This document shows, one piece after another, positions 11,126 to 22,325 of a stretch of 64,000 nt of DNA; position 1 is the first letter of the stretch, and each line of letters opens with the position of its first letter. The stretch comes from Dugong dugon (lineage: Eukaryota; Chordata; Mammalia; Sirenia; Dugongidae). The stretch covers positions 56,613,233-56,677,232 of the forward strand of contig CM057466.1 of the NCBI GenBank assembly GCA_030035585.1, given 5' to 3'. Below the pieces are notes generated by a model. It was not told the origin of the DNA and did not search any database. It saw only the letters and a program-made list of their open reading frames with translations. The position numbers were made by a program, and so were the translations under genes.

Positions 11126-13020
11126 ATCTTTTTAAAATCTTTCATTGTACTTTAAATGAATGTTTACAGAACAAATAGTTTTTCATTATAAACAGTACAC
11201 ATATTGTTTTATGACATTGGTTACCAACCCCACAACGTGTCAATGCTCTCCCTTCTTGACCTTAGGTTCCCTATTACCAGCTTTCCTGTCCCCTCCTGCC
11301 TTCTAGTCCTTGTCCCTGGGCTGCTGTGTCCCATTAGTCTAGTTTTATTTTATGGGGTTGTCTAATCTTTGGCTGAAGGGTGAACCTTGGGAGTGACATC
11401 ATTACTGAGCTAAAAGGGTGTCCAGGGGCCATACTCTCGGGTTTCTCCAGTCTCTGTCAGGTCAGTAAGTCTGATCTTTTTTTGTGAGTTAGAATTTTGT
11501 TCTACATTTTTCTCCAGCTCTGTCTGGGACCCTCTATTGTGATTCCTGTCAGAGCAGTCGGTGGTGGTAGCTGGGCACCACGTAGTTGTACTGGACTCAG
11601 CCTGGTGGAGGCCATGGTAGTCATGGGCCATTAGTCCTTTGGACTAATCTTTCCCTTGTATCTTGTTTTCTGCATTCTCCCTTGCTCCTGAAGGGGTGAC
11701 ACCAGTGGAGTATCTTAGATGGCTGCTCATAGGCTTTCAAGACGCCAGACTGTACTCACCAAGGTAGACGTAGAACATTTTCTTTATAAACTATGTTTTG
11801 CCAATTGAGCTAGATGTTCCTTGAGACCATGGTCCCCATAGCCCTCAGCCCAGTAATTCGGTCCCTCAGGGAGGCCGGATGTGTCTATGGAGCTTCCATG
11901 ACCTTTCCTTGTACAAGTTGTGCTAGTTTCCCCAGTATTGTGTACTGTTTTTCCCTTCACCAAAATTACCACTCATCTATTGTCTATTTAGCATCCCTCC
12001 CACCCCTCCCATCCATCATAACTATCAAAGATTGTTTCTTTCTCTGTGTAAACCTTTTCATGAGTTTTTACAGTAGTGGTCTCATACAATATTTGTCCTT
12101 TTGTGATTGACGTATTTCACGCAGCATAATGTCCTCCAGTTTCATCCATGTTATGAGATGCTTCACAGATTCATCATTGTTCTTTATCGTTGCATAATTC
12201 TCCATTGCGTGTATGTACCATAGTTTGTTTATCAATTCATCTGTTGGTGGGCATCTAGATTGTTTCCATCTTTTTGCTACTGTGAACAATGCTGCAATGA
12301 ACATGAGTGTGCATATGTCTATTCGTGTGATGGCTCTTTTTTCTCTAGGCTAGATTCCTAAGACTGGGATTGCTGGATCATATGGTATTTCTATTTCTAG
12401 CTTTCTAAGGAAGTGCCGTATGGTTTTCCAAAATCGTTATATCATTTTGCATTCCCACTAGCAGTGCATAAGAGTTCCAATCTCCCCACAACCTCTCCAA
12501 CAATTGTTATTTCCAGTTTTTTTGATTTGTGCCAGTAATGTCGGGGTGTGATGGTATCTCATTGTAGTTTTGATTTACATTTTTCTTATGTTGGTTCCTT
12601 GAATGTCTTCTTTGGTGAAGTGTCTGTTCATTTCCTTTGCCCGTTTTTTAACTGGACTATTTGTCTTTTTGTTGTAGAGGTGTTGGATTTTCTTGTAGAT
12701 TTTAGAGATTAGACCCTTGTCGGATATGTCATAGCCAGAATTTTTTTCTCACTTTGTAGGTTCTCTTTTTACTCTTTTGGTGAAGTCTTTGGAAGAGCAA
12801 AGGTATTTGATTTTTAGAAGATCCCAGTTATCTAGCTTATCTTCTGGGGTTTGTGTGTTGATGGTTATGGTTTGTATCCTGTTAATGCTGTGTATTAGCC
12901 TGTAGCATTGGTCCTATTTTTTCTTCTATGAACTTTATAGTTTTTGGCTTTATATTTAGGTCTTTGATCCATTTTGAATTAGTTTTTGTATGTGGTGTGA
13001 GGTATGGGTCCTGCTTCATT
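11126..13020 (-). mobile_element. 5'-truncated afrotherian L1 with 16-bp TSD
   Basis: On the reverse strand it contains the last part of ORF2 (about 13015 down to 12010, for example CCATAGTTTGTTTATCAATTC near 12218) and then the 3' UTR (12000-11130). The direct repeat CCAAAGCC(C/T)ATTTCTT lies at 11109-11124 and 13021-13036. This proves target-primed insertion into the MIR. The 3' UTR has the simple form, as at 1-5785. ORF2 is broken by stops. Confidence 0.93.
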
Positions 13021-13036
13021 CCAAAGCCTATTTCTT

Positions 13037-13929
13037 ACGGGTGTACAGATTTGGGTTCAACATACAGGAGTGCTTTTTAACATATGAAAATGTCTCAAAT
13101 AGAGGCTGAGCAGTGTGAAATGTGGTAAGTCTCCCATCACTGGCGGGGTTCAAGCAGAAGCTGAGGAGGAGGGGTATTGTAACAGTTCCTTTGCATGGGC
13201 ATAAGATTTGGACAAATGGCCTCTGAAGTCTTTTCCCTTCTGTGCAGGCTGAAAAACTCCTAAATATTATTCAAGGTATTATACATACATGTGTGTATTT
13301 GCTATGGAAATTCTTTTTGTTTCCCAAGGAAACTCTTGCTAACCAATCCAGGGACAGGATAGTCTCATTGGAAGCACCAGTGGTCACGCCATTAATTTGG
13401 TATTAGTTCATAGTCTGGTATTGCCAAGAACTGAGCCCTTAGCTTTTATTCAGATTCTTTTTCTCCAAGTCTGATCTACTCATAAACCTTTCAGAGTTTG
13501 AAGTAGATTCATGTTGTTAACTCCTGATTTTCAAGTAGGAAAACAAGTTTTAAGTGACTTCTTGTATCTCAGGTTTATATTTAAGGTTAGATAAGTTATA
13601 GTAGACAAAGGGCTACTTTTGGGACCTTGGAGTTAAGTTCTGCTGTCTAAAATGCCAACAGGGGTTACTTAAGTCCTTTCTGCAGTGACTCTTGAATTGA
13701 GGGATTTATTAATTGCTTTTTTGTTTGCCTTTTATGATGATTCATCAACACTTGCAAGAAATAAGAAAGTACTGAAGTAGGCTAACATATATGAAACACC
13801 ACAGCTTATGTGAGAATAGCAATGATCTCTCATGGGGGTTTTCTGTAGAATTATTGCAGAGAGCAGTTGGGGTGATCTCCCCAAAACACTGTCCCCACAG
13901 GCATTACAGCAGAAAAACAGACTGTGGCA
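13037..13929. other. Unassigned stretch
   Basis: No gene is recognised. Parts near 13150-13260 (GGCCTCTGAAGTCTTTTCCC) resemble the 3' region of MIR3/L2-type fossils, but too weakly to call. Confidence 0.45.
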
Positions 13930-14400
13930 CAGAACAGACCTGGGACCATAGCCTGGCTCCAACCTAAGTCTCAGTTTCCTCATCTGTAAAAAGGGGATGA
14001 TAAAGCCTGCATCACTGGTTCTTTAAACCAAACAATAGTTTAGATTAACTAGTAAAAAGTGTCTGCCTTGAGCATTGTGCTTTTTTAAGGTCTGTCTATA
14101 TGGGATCAAATTGACAACAGCAACTCAAAAGATTAGATAGGAAACTTAGGGTGCAGTGAGTTTATGTTAATGGGGGAGGAACGATTTAGAGAAGAGGGTG
14201 AGAATGGTTGCACAACTTGAAGAATGTAACCAATGTTACTGAATAGTACAGGTAGAAATTGTTGAATTGGTGTATGCTCTGCTGTGTATATTCTCAACAA
14301 CAACGACATCTCATTTCTGGCCTGTGGTGAAGATTAATTGAGACAGAATGTGTTAAAGCACCTAACACACTGCCCAACTCATAGTGGATGCACCAATTAA
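13930..14400 (+). repeat. MIR SINE fossil split by a module-X insertion
   Basis: Left half: GTCTCAGTTTCCTCATCTGT followed by GGGGATGAT at 13965-14000. Right half, 14312-14400: AAGCACCTAACACACTGCCC and the TCATAGTGGATGC end. Together they give a colinear MIR in plus orientation. The gap is filled mostly by the 14085-14310 element. Confidence 0.8.
14085..14310 (+). repeat. Module X, solitary copy (L1-tail-like, about 225 bp)
   Basis: Landmarks are GGGATCAAATTGACAACAGC at the start, GTTGCACAACTTGAAGAATG in the middle and GCTGTGTATATTCTC followed by CAACAACAACGAC at the end. The same module sits inside composite L1 tails at 22685-22902 and 37041-37252, with a truncated copy at 22084-22185. Its ACTGAAT(T)GTACA(T)GTA block recalls old L1 3' UTR ends such as 17990-18125. 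Here it stands alone in a MIR, which suggests a separately mobile unit. I do not know its family name. Confidence 0.75.
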
Positions 14401-14404
14401 GATG

Positions 14405-14790
14405 CTGTCAGTGGTAAGCAACAAAAAAATAAATCCAAACTGGCTTAAATAACTAGGGAATTTATTGCTTTATGTCACTGAAAACCCAGAGGGCAGGCTT
14501 CTGGGTTGTTGTAACCCAGTTGGCCAATCATGTTACCAAGGCGTTTCAATATGTTAGCTTCATCCCAGACTGCCTCCCTGCCTTCTGGCTAGATGGATGA
14601 GATCATTGTCCAGGAGTACATGCTTCCTCTCAATGTCAGAGAGAGAGAATTTTCTCCCTCTATCATGGAAAATAAATCTGGGCTTCCTTCTTATTAAGCC
14701 ATCTTTGGTCCATGAGCTCTCCTCCCCTGAACCAGTGGCTGTTGCCTGTGAAATGCCAAGTGTTGATTGGCTAGGTCTGCTTTGGGTACC
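14405..14790 (+). repeat. Ancient interspersed repeat, left part (family not certain)
   Basis: The text CAAACTGGCTTAAATAA, GGGAATTTATTG and GTTGATTGGC follows the pattern of a common eutherian fossil repeat. It continues beyond the MLT1-type LTR with AACCAATCACTGGGGCAA at 15245. I cannot name the family with confidence. Confidence 0.5.
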
Positions 14791-15229
14791 TGTTGTGGGT
14801 TAAATTGTGTCCCCTAAAATGATATGTTCAAGTCCTAACTCCTGGTACCTGTGAATGTGACCATTTGAAAGTAGAGTCTTTGCAGATGTAGTCAAGCTAA
14901 GATGAGGTCATACTAGATTAGGGTGGGCCCTGATCCAATGACTGATGTCCTTATAAGAAGAGGAAAATTTGGACATAGAGACACAAGGGAAAGAATGCCA
15001 TGTGATTGGAGTGATGTGTCTACAAGCTAAGGAATGCCAAGGATTGCAGCAATATCAGAGGCAAGAGGCAAGGAAGGATTCTTCTCTAGAGACTTCAGAA
15101 GGGGCATGGCCCTGCCAACACTTTGATTTTGGACTTCTGGTCTCCAGAACGGGGAGAGAATAAATTTTTGTTGTTGTAAGCCACCCAGTTTGTTGTAATT
15201 TGTTACAGCAGCCTTAGAAAACTAATACA
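14791..15229 (+). mobile_element. MLT1-type (MaLR) solo LTR
   Basis: It starts TGTTGTGGGTTAAATTGTG and ends AAACTAATACA. It contains TGACCATTTGAAA, GGGTGGGCCCTGATCCAATG, CTTATAAGAAGAGG and GAGAATAAATTTTTGTTG, the standard MLT1 landmarks including its polyadenylation signal. The flanking 5-mers GTACC (14786-14790) and GTGCC (15230-15234) form a one-mismatch TSD. Confidence 0.9.
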
Positions 15230-15560
15230 GTGCCTATCCCCAAACCAATCACTGGGGCAAGAGAGATAAAATAACTTTGATGGGCTCAAACCAATTGGAG
15301 CTCACACCTACACAAACCTCATGCTTAAAGGGGGTGGAATTCATTCTAGAGGGGCAACCACCAGGTGTACTGCAGCAGGTCCAATAATATTGTTATTGTT
15401 GTCCTATCAATAACACAATTCCACATTCTGGAGAGTAAATTTCCTTAGGCCTGATACTGAGTGCTCCCCTGTTTTAAATAGAAACCATTGTCTTTTGGAT
15501 TCTAAGAAATATTACATTGTTTTGTTCAGGTCTATACCCTAATCATAAAGCCACATTCTT
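15220..15560 (+). repeat. Local duplication, probable source copy
   Basis: Roughly 340 bp, starting in the last 10 bases of the MLT1-type LTR and running through ancient repeat into unique sequence (TAATATTGTTATTGTTGTCC, ATTCCACATTCTGGAGAG). It reappears at 25083-25424 with about 90% or more identity by eye. This copy is the likely source because the LTR is complete here. Confidence 0.92.
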
Positions 15561-16359
15561 CAAGTGCTTCTTCAGTGAGTTTTAAGTGAATTCTTAGGTC
15601 AGAGCTGGCCTAGATCCAAAGCTTTCTTTTCTATGAAGGTGGTGATAGTGGTGGTGGTATCCTCATTCATCTGAAGCGAGAAAGAGCTGGAAAAAATTTA
15701 AAGCCATCAGCTATTTGGACCTGCCACCCAGCTGGCTATGAAGTCTTTTATCACATGGCATTTTACCCTGTGGACCAACTCCAGGAGGTGAACATATTAC
15801 ACGCACTAGATGAGAAGCATATTTGTGGCTTTGAAAGAGGATGGGCATGAAGACATTTCAGCTGATGAATGACCTGTTGATGGGCAGGTGCTGCCATTTA
15901 CAGATGAGCTCTGGGAAAAGTGGTGGGAAGGGGAAAGAAATGGAGGGCAACTTTTTAACTTCTCAGGCTTGCAGCTCCCACCTGAAGGTAATCACAGCTG
16001 CCAGTGGGGAAAATAAAAAGAAGTCCATTGGCTCTGGTTTTCTGCAGATCTCTGTGATGGATAATCATCTCTTACATTTTTTTACATGACTTTATAGTCC
16101 TGTCTGTCATATATGTTTGTCTAACAGAAGTTGAGTTCAGCATTCCCTCTGGAGATGTGTATGAGACAGATCTTGCATTCCTTGCCACTGACATCTTTCA
16201 CACCTCACAGGACAAGGCAACTTTGCCCTTGGTGGCCCATTTTTTTCCCTCAGAAATTTAGGAGACACGTAGGACTCAGCTGTGCTTCCCAACAGTGAAG
16301 CAGTGATGAGGAGGTTCTTAGGCAATACCACGTTCTGGGGGGAGCAAAACGTCAGTGGT
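15561..16359. other. Unassigned stretch
   Basis: No recognised gene or repeat. A short GGTGGTGATAGTGGTGGTGG run lies near 15639-15658. Confidence 0.5.
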
Positions 16360-16845
16360 TGTGTTACTACTATTGCTGTGACAAATTACCACAAACTCAG
16401 TGGCTTAAAACAACACAAATTTATTATCTTACAATTCTGGAGATTACAAGTCCTAAAATAAAGATGTTAGCAGGGCTGTTTTCCTTCTGGAGGCTCTAGG
16501 GAAGAAGCTGTTTCCTTGCCTTTTCCAGCTTCTAGAGGCCACCTGCATTTCTTGGCTCATGACCCCTTCCTCCAACGTTAAGATTCACAGTGTAGTATTT
16601 TCATATCTCTCTCTCTCTTTCTGACCTCTTGTCCCTTCTTCATGTCTCCTTCTCTGACCCTCCTGCCTCACTTTATAAAGGCCCTTGTGATTATATTGGG
16701 CCCACCTGGATAATCCAGGATAATCTTTCATCTCAGAATCCTTAAACACATCTGCTAAGTCCCTTTTGTCAGGGATAGTAACATATTCACAAGTTTTAGA
16801 GATTCGGATATGGACACCTTTGGGAGGGGCATTGTTATGTCTCCA
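16360..16845 (-). mobile_element. MaLR-type LTR, reverse orientation
   Basis: Plus-strand landmarks are ACAAATTACCACAAACTCAG, AACACAAATTTATTATC, TTTCCTTGCCTTTTCCAGC, GGGCCCACCTGGATAATCC and CACATCTGCTAAGTCCC. These are the reverse complement of an MLT1/MST-like LTR. Divergence is high, the ends are approximate and no TSD was found. Confidence 0.8.
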
Positions 16846-17014
16846 TAGTGGTCTGGTTTTTTCTTTTCATCAGTTTGATCTTTATTTTTCCTTTTAAAAT
16901 TGATTTATCTTTTATTTCAAATAAATATTCATAGGGTTCAAAAAGGAAAATCCAAAAAAGACATACAGATGGTCAACAAGCATGTGACAAGATGCTCAAA
17001 GTCATTAGTCATTA

Positions 17015-17211
17015 CCCATTGCCATTGAGTTAATTCCAACTCAGAGCGACCCCATGTGACAGAGGAGAACAGCTGCAGAGAGTTTCCAAGGCTGTAATCT
17101 TTAAGGAAGCAGACTGCCACATCTTTCTCTCATGGGGTGGCTGGTGGGTTTGAACCTCTGACCTTTTGCTTAGCAGCTGAGGGCTTAACCACTGCACCAC
17201 AATGACTCCTA
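17015..17211 (-). mobile_element. AfroSINE (long form), first of two in one target site
   Basis: The reverse strand gives the tRNA-derived head (at 17211), the long-form insert with GCAGACTGCCACATCTTTC near 17109, and the RTE-like tail with CAACTCAGAGCGACC. CATTAGTCATTA flanks it at 17003-17014 and 17212-17223. Confidence 0.93.
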
Positions 17212-17223
17212 CATTAGTCATTA

Positions 17224-17382
17224 AACCCGTTGCCATTGAGTTGATTCCGACTCATAGTGACCCTGTGGGACAGAGTAGAACTGCCCTATAGGGTTTCCAA
17301 GGCGCGGCTGGTGGATTCCAACTGTCGACTGTTTTTTTTGTTTAGCAGCCGAGCTCTTAACCAGTGCATCACCAGGGCTCCA
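17224..17382 (-). mobile_element. AfroSINE (short form), second of two in one target site
   Basis: Short AfroSINE: TTGATTCCGACTCATAGTGA, GACAGAGTAGAACTGCC, then ACCAGGGCTCC. It is flanked by CATTAGTCATTA (17212-17223) and CATTAGTTATTA (17383-17394), so it uses the same 12-bp site as its neighbour. Confidence 0.94.
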
Positions 17383-18277
17383 CATTAGTTATTAGGTAAA
17401 TGCAAATCAAAATTACAATGAGATACCACTTCACACCCATTAAGATGGCTGTTATAAAACATAGAGAAAATAACAAATGTTGGTGAGGATGTAGAGAAAT
17501 TGGAACTCTCATCCATTGCTGGTGGGAATTTAAAATGGTTTATTTTAAATGTGGAAAACAGTTTGGCCCTTCCTCCAAAGGTTAAACATATATGACCAAC
17601 AATTCCACTTCTAGGTATATACTCAAATAATTGAAAACAAGTACTGGAGGAAATACCTGTACAAAAATGTTTATAGCAGCACTGTTACATAATAGCCAAA
17701 AAGTAGAAGCAACTAAAATGTTCATCAATAGATGAATGAATAAACAAAATGTGGTATATACATGCAATGAAATATTATTCAGCCATAAAATAGAATGAAG
17801 TACTGATACATGCTATGATGTGTATGAACCTTGAAAACATTATACTAAGTGAAAAAAAACAGTTATAAAAGGTCACATATTGTATTATTCCATTTATGTG
17901 AAATGTCCAGAATAGGTAAGTCCACAGAGGCAGAAAGCAGATTGGTGGTGGCCAGGGATGAGGGCGGGGAGGGTAAATGGGGAATGATGGCTAATAGGTA
18001 TGGAGTTCTCTTTTGGGATGATGAAAATGTTTTGAAATTTGATAAAGATGGTGGTTGTACAACACTGTGAATTGTACAAGTTAAGACGGTCAATTTTTAT
18101 GTTTTGTGAATGTCAGCTCAACTAAAAAAAACAATTAAGAAGTTATACATTGAAAAATCTTGCTTTTACCTCTGTGGCCCTCTACCCCATTTTTCTTCTG
18201 CATATGGGTAATTACTTTTAATAGTTCATTGTATATCCTTCCATGTTTCTTCATCCAGAAATAAGTAGATATAAACT

Positions 18278-18668
18278 TTGTTGTTGTTAGGTGCCTTTGA
18301 GTTGGTACTGACTCATGGGCCACCCTATGTACAACAGAACAAAACACTGTCCATTTTTGCATAACAATCATTGTTATGCTTGAGCCAATTGTTGAAGCCA
18401 CTGTGTCAATCCTTGTCGTTGAGAGTCTTCCTCTTTTTAGCTGACCCTCTACTTTACCACACATGATGTCCTTCTCCAGGGACTGGTCTCTCCTGATAAC
18501 ATGTACAAAGTAAGTGAGATGAAGTATTGAATAAGTACGGTGAAAGGATACAGCCTTGACACACACCTTTCCTGACTTTAATCCATGCAGTATCCTCTTG
18601 TTCTGTTTGAAAGACTGCCCCTTGGTCCATGTACAGGTTCCTCATGAGCACAATTAAGTGTTCTGGAA
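18278..18668 (-). mobile_element. RTE 3' end with large internal deletion
   Basis: The reverse strand reads an RTE RT segment (LMRNLYMDQGAVFQTEQ, then VCQGCILSPYLFN). It passes directly, in frame, to a segment near the protein C-terminus (SHLLCTCYQERPVPGEGHH) and on to the 3' tail (TTGTTGTTAGGTGCC on the plus strand at 18280). The RT catalytic box and everything between are missing. The 5' edge abuts the L1 5' UTR. Confidence 0.88.
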
Positions 18669-19361
18669 TTCCCAGCTTGGAAGCTACTCCCTTACTCTGC
18701 GCAGATGCACAGGGACATCCCTGGGGGCATTTCTTTTTTCTTGTTTTGTTTCTTTGTTTTGTTTTCTTCTCTCTCTTATTCCCTTTCTGTCTTTTTCATT
18801 TCCAGTCTCTCAATTTATTCATTTTTTTCATTTACGCTTTTTCTTTGTTTTCTTTTTGTTTTTCCCCATTTCTTAGTCTCTCATCTCTCCACTCCAATAA
18901 CAAGCTCCCTTAGCACTCTTTTTTGTTTGTGTGTATGTTTTTCACTCCTGTTCCTCTCTCCTCTCTCTTTTCTTTCTCATACCCATCTTAGCTCCACACA
19001 TCACAATCTACCCCCTCCTTCCTGCCTGCCCGCACTGTGCACTGAACATCACACTCCCAAGCAGTACAAGCATGGCCTACTGGAAACTGCCCTGCACTGA
19101 TTCCCAGTCTGCACTGTCAGTGCTGGTATGTGCCACAAACAACCTATCCCAGCAACTCCCCTTCAGCTGGATCTGCCCTGCTGTAGCATACCAGAGTGAC
19201 TGACCCTGCCCGTTGGAGAAGGAGGTGAAAAGTATCATGCCCACAGATGAGCAAACAACAAAGAATGCACAGCCCACCTGCTCAGACATAATAAAATAAA
19301 ACAAAATAGCAGGATGAAACAAACAAATCTACAATCAATAAATGAGGAAAATAACCACTGA
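18669..19361 (+). promoter_or_regulatory. L1 5' UTR (probable internal promoter region)
   Basis: It lies immediately upstream of ORF1. It contains a pyrimidine-rich tract (about 18727-18990, runs of CTTTT/CTCTC) and then mixed sequence with ACATAATAAAATAAAACAAA near 19284. L1 5' UTRs carry the promoter in other mammals. That this one does so is inference. Short open frames within the CT tract are low-complexity artefacts. Confidence 0.65.
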
Positions 19362-20374
19362 ATGCCCCGAAGACAGCAGACAATATCAAAACATTTACAA
19401 AAACAGGACAGGATGGTTCCAGTAGGCATCCAAAATAAAACACCTGATGACCTTCCAGTAGAGGAAAAGGCACTAGACCTAGCTGATAGGGAATTCAAAT
19501 CTCTAATATCCAGAATTATCCAAGAGTTGAAGCAAAGAGCAGACAAAAATGAGGAAAAAATAGACAAATTCATGGAAAAGGCTGGCAAATTCATGGAAAA
19601 TACAGACAAAACAATGGAAGAATTCAAGAAAATAATACAGGAACAGAATGCTAAAATAAATTCACAACTAGAAATCATACAGAAACAACAATTAGAAATC
19701 CAAAAAATAACAAGATTTCAGAAATGGACACTGTCACAGAAGGGCTGAGGAGCAGGTTTGAAATGATGGAAGACAGGATCAGCGAAATTGAAGCCAAACA
19801 CTTGGATACAACTCTGTTTGAGGAAAAATCAGAGAAAAGAACAAAGAAAAATGAGGAAACCCTGATAATTATGTGGGATACAATCAAAAGCAAAAATCTT
19901 CGAGTGATTGGAGTTCCAGAACAGGAGGAGAAAACAGAAAACACAGAGAGGATCATTGAAGAATTGCTGACAGAAAACTTACCCAACATCATGAAAGATG
20001 AAAAGCTGACCTTCCAAGAAGCTCAAAGAACCCCATATAGGATAGACCCCAAAAGAAAATCAGCAAGGCATATCATAATCACACTCGTTATAATCAAAGA
20101 CAAACAAAGAATCCTGAGAGCAATTCTAGAAAAACAAGAAGTCACATACAGAGGAGAAACAATAAGACTAAGCTCGGATTATTCGGCAGAAACCACGCAA
20201 GCAAGAAGGCAATGGAATGACATATATAAAACCTTGAAAGAAAAAGATTGCCAGCCAAGAATAATATATCCTGCAAAACTCTTGTTCGGACATGATGGTG
20301 AAATTAGGTCATTTCCAGATACACAGGAATCAACGGACTGTGTAAAACCAAACCTAACTTACAAGACTTATTAA
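19362..20374 (+). pseudogene. L1 ORF1 (ORF1p, RNA-binding protein), one frameshift
   Basis: ORF1p is the coiled-coil RNA-binding chaperone of the L1 RNP. Frame one, 19362-19748, starts MPRRQQTISK and carries DDLPVEEKALDLADREFKS and a Lys/Glu-rich coiled-coil segment (DKNEEKIDKFMEKAGKF). Near 19700-19735, by an A-rich run, the reading moves to a second frame (19724-20374). It continues EMMEDRISEIEAK, then the RRM-type motif NLRVIGVPE, then the C-terminal domain (SARHIIITL, IRLSSDYSAET, QWNDIYKTLKEKDCQPR). All expected domains are present in order. A single indel in the coiled coil separates it from an open ORF1, so it is a rather young copy. With ORF2 deleted it would be non-autonomous even if translated. 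Confidence 0.93.
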
Positions 20375-20829
20375 AAGGAGTCCTTCGATCTGAGAACAAA
20401 CAACATCAGACCACAAGCTGAATATAGGACGCAGGATTGTACTAGCCAGATACCAACCTAGGAAATGAACTCTTAAGGACTATGCAAAACCAAAAGAATT
20501 ACAACAGGGAACCAGAGAGGTTAATCTGTAAATGACAACAGCATCAGAATAATAAAAGAGGGAATAAATGGTGTAGGTATAGAACCTTCTAATGGAGAGG
20601 AAGGCAAGGTGTTACCAAGTAATAATAGACTGGTTCAAATCTAGGAAGATAAGGGTAAATTCAAGGTAACCACAAAGAAAGTTAACAAACCTACTCATCA
20701 AAATAAAAACATAAAGTCTCAGTAAAAACAAAACCTATAAAAACAAAAGAAATGAAAAAAAATCCACAAACGAAAGGAGCTCAGCACAGGAGAGTAAGAG
20801 AAAGAAAGAAAACATCAGCACCACAAAAA

Positions 20830-20845
20830 AAGCAATGCAAAATGC
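20830..20845 (+). other. ORF2 deletion junction in L1
   Basis: Spacer text (CACCACAAAAAAAGCAATGC), matching about 385-405 of the L1 at 1-5785, is joined to AATCTCACTCCTAGGAATAT, matching about 4495-4520 there. No A-rich tail or TSD lies at the seam, which favours deletion or an RNA-level event over two insertions. Confidence 0.8.
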
Positions 20846-21723
20846 AATCTCACTCCTAGGAATATATCCTAGAGAAATAAGAGCTGTCACACTGATAGAC
20901 ATGTGCACACCCATATTCATTGCAACACTGTTCATAATAGCAAAAAGATGGAAACAACCGAGATGCCCATCAACAGATGAATGGATAAACAAACTATGGT
21001 ACATACACACAATGGAGTACTATGCAATGAGAAAGAATAACAATGAATCTGTGAAGCATCTCATAACATGGATGAAACTGGAGGACATTATGCTGAGTGA
21101 AATAAGTCAATCACAAAAGGACAAATATTGTAGGAGACCGCTACTGTAAAAACTCATGTAAAAGTTTACACACAAAAAGAAACAATCTTTGTTGGTTACG
21201 AGGGATGGGAGGGGTGGGGGGTGGTAACTAAACAGACAATAGATAAGTGGAAACTTTGGTGAAGGGTAAGAGAGTACACAGTACTGGGGAAGCCGGCACA
21301 ACTTGGACAAGGAAAGGTCATGGAAGCTCCATAGACACTTCCAAACTTCCTGAGGGACTGAATTGCTGGGTGGAGGGCTGTGGGGACCATGGTCTTGGGA
21401 AACGTCTAGCTCAATTGGCATAACACTTTATAAAGACAGTGTTCTACATTCTACCTTGGTGAGTAGTGTATGGGGTCTTAAAAGCCTGTGAGCAGCCATC
21501 TAAGATACTCCACTGGTCTCACCCCTTCAGGAGCAAGGGATAATGAAGAAAGCAAGATACAAGGAAAAGATTAGTCCAGAAGACTAATGGACCACAGCTA
21601 CCACAGCCTCCACCAGACTGAGTCCAGTACAGCTAGATGGTGCCTGGCTACCACCATTGACTGCTCTGACCGGGATCACAGTAGATGGTTCTGGACAGAG
21701 CTGGAAAAGGATGTAGAAAAAAA

Positions 21724-22320
21724 TTCTAACTCACAAAAAAAAAGACCAGATTTACTGGCTTGACAGACTGGAGAAACCCCGAGAGTATGGCCCCCGGACA
21801 CCCTTTTAGCTCGGTGGTGAAGTGACTCCTGAAATTCACCATTCAGCCGGGGATTGGACAGCCTCATAAAACAAAATGGGACTAATGAGGCAAAGCAGTC
21901 CAGGGACAAGGACTAGAAGGCAGGAGGGGACAGGAAAGCTGGTGATAGGGAACCCAAGGTTGAGTAAGGATATTGTTGATGTGTTGTGAGATTGTTAACC
22001 ATTGTCATAGGGCAACATTTGTAGTAACTGTTAAATGAGAAACTATTTTGTTCTGTAAGCCTTCATCTTAAGTAAGAATAACAGCACAATTGGAAGAGCG
22101 TAGTTAATGTCACTGAACCGTGTATGTAGAAATTTTTTTAATGGTGTATCTTTGGCTATGTGTATTTTCACCAAAAAAAAAAAAGGTTGAGAAGTTAGAG
22201 GGTTAATATGTTGTGGGGTTGTTAACCAATGTCATAAAACAACATGTGTACTACTGTTTCATGAGAAACTATTTGTTCTGTAAGCCTTCACCTGAAGTAC
22301 AATAAAATATAAAAAAAAAA
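21724..22320 (+). repeat. Composite L1 tail, tandem copy 1
   Basis: L1 3' UTR from TTCTAACTCACAAAA to about 22083, a 5'-truncated module X (22084-22185, ending TTTCACC plus A-run), then another L1 3' end (22188-22310, TGTTCTGTAAGCC, AATAAAA tail). Confidence 0.85.
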
Positions 22321-22325
22321 AAAAA

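Larger units (their letters stand above)
16955..18130 (+). mobile_element. Old L1M, ORF2 3' end and 3' UTR
   Basis: It reads AGACATACAGATGG, then (after two SINEs) AATGAGATACCACTTCACACC, CCATTGCTGGTGGGAATT, GTTTATAGCAGCACTG and ATTATTCAGCCATAAAATAG. The 3' UTR end carries GGTGGTTGTACAACACTGTG. It is a decayed L1M-class element. The AfroSINEs at 17015-17382 are younger insertions. Confidence 0.88.

Noticed and set aside
17003-17394. CRISPR-like array of short direct repeats
   Set aside because: The 12-bp repeats are target-site duplications separated by SINEs, in a mammalian genome.
18629-19203. Overlapping plus-strand open frames rich in Phe, Leu and Ser
   Set aside because: They are translations of the CT-rich tract of the L1 5' UTR.
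19362-20374. Possible functional host gene from L1 ORF1 domestication
   Set aside because: The frameshift, linked L1 5' UTR and L1 spacer show an ordinary L1 copy.
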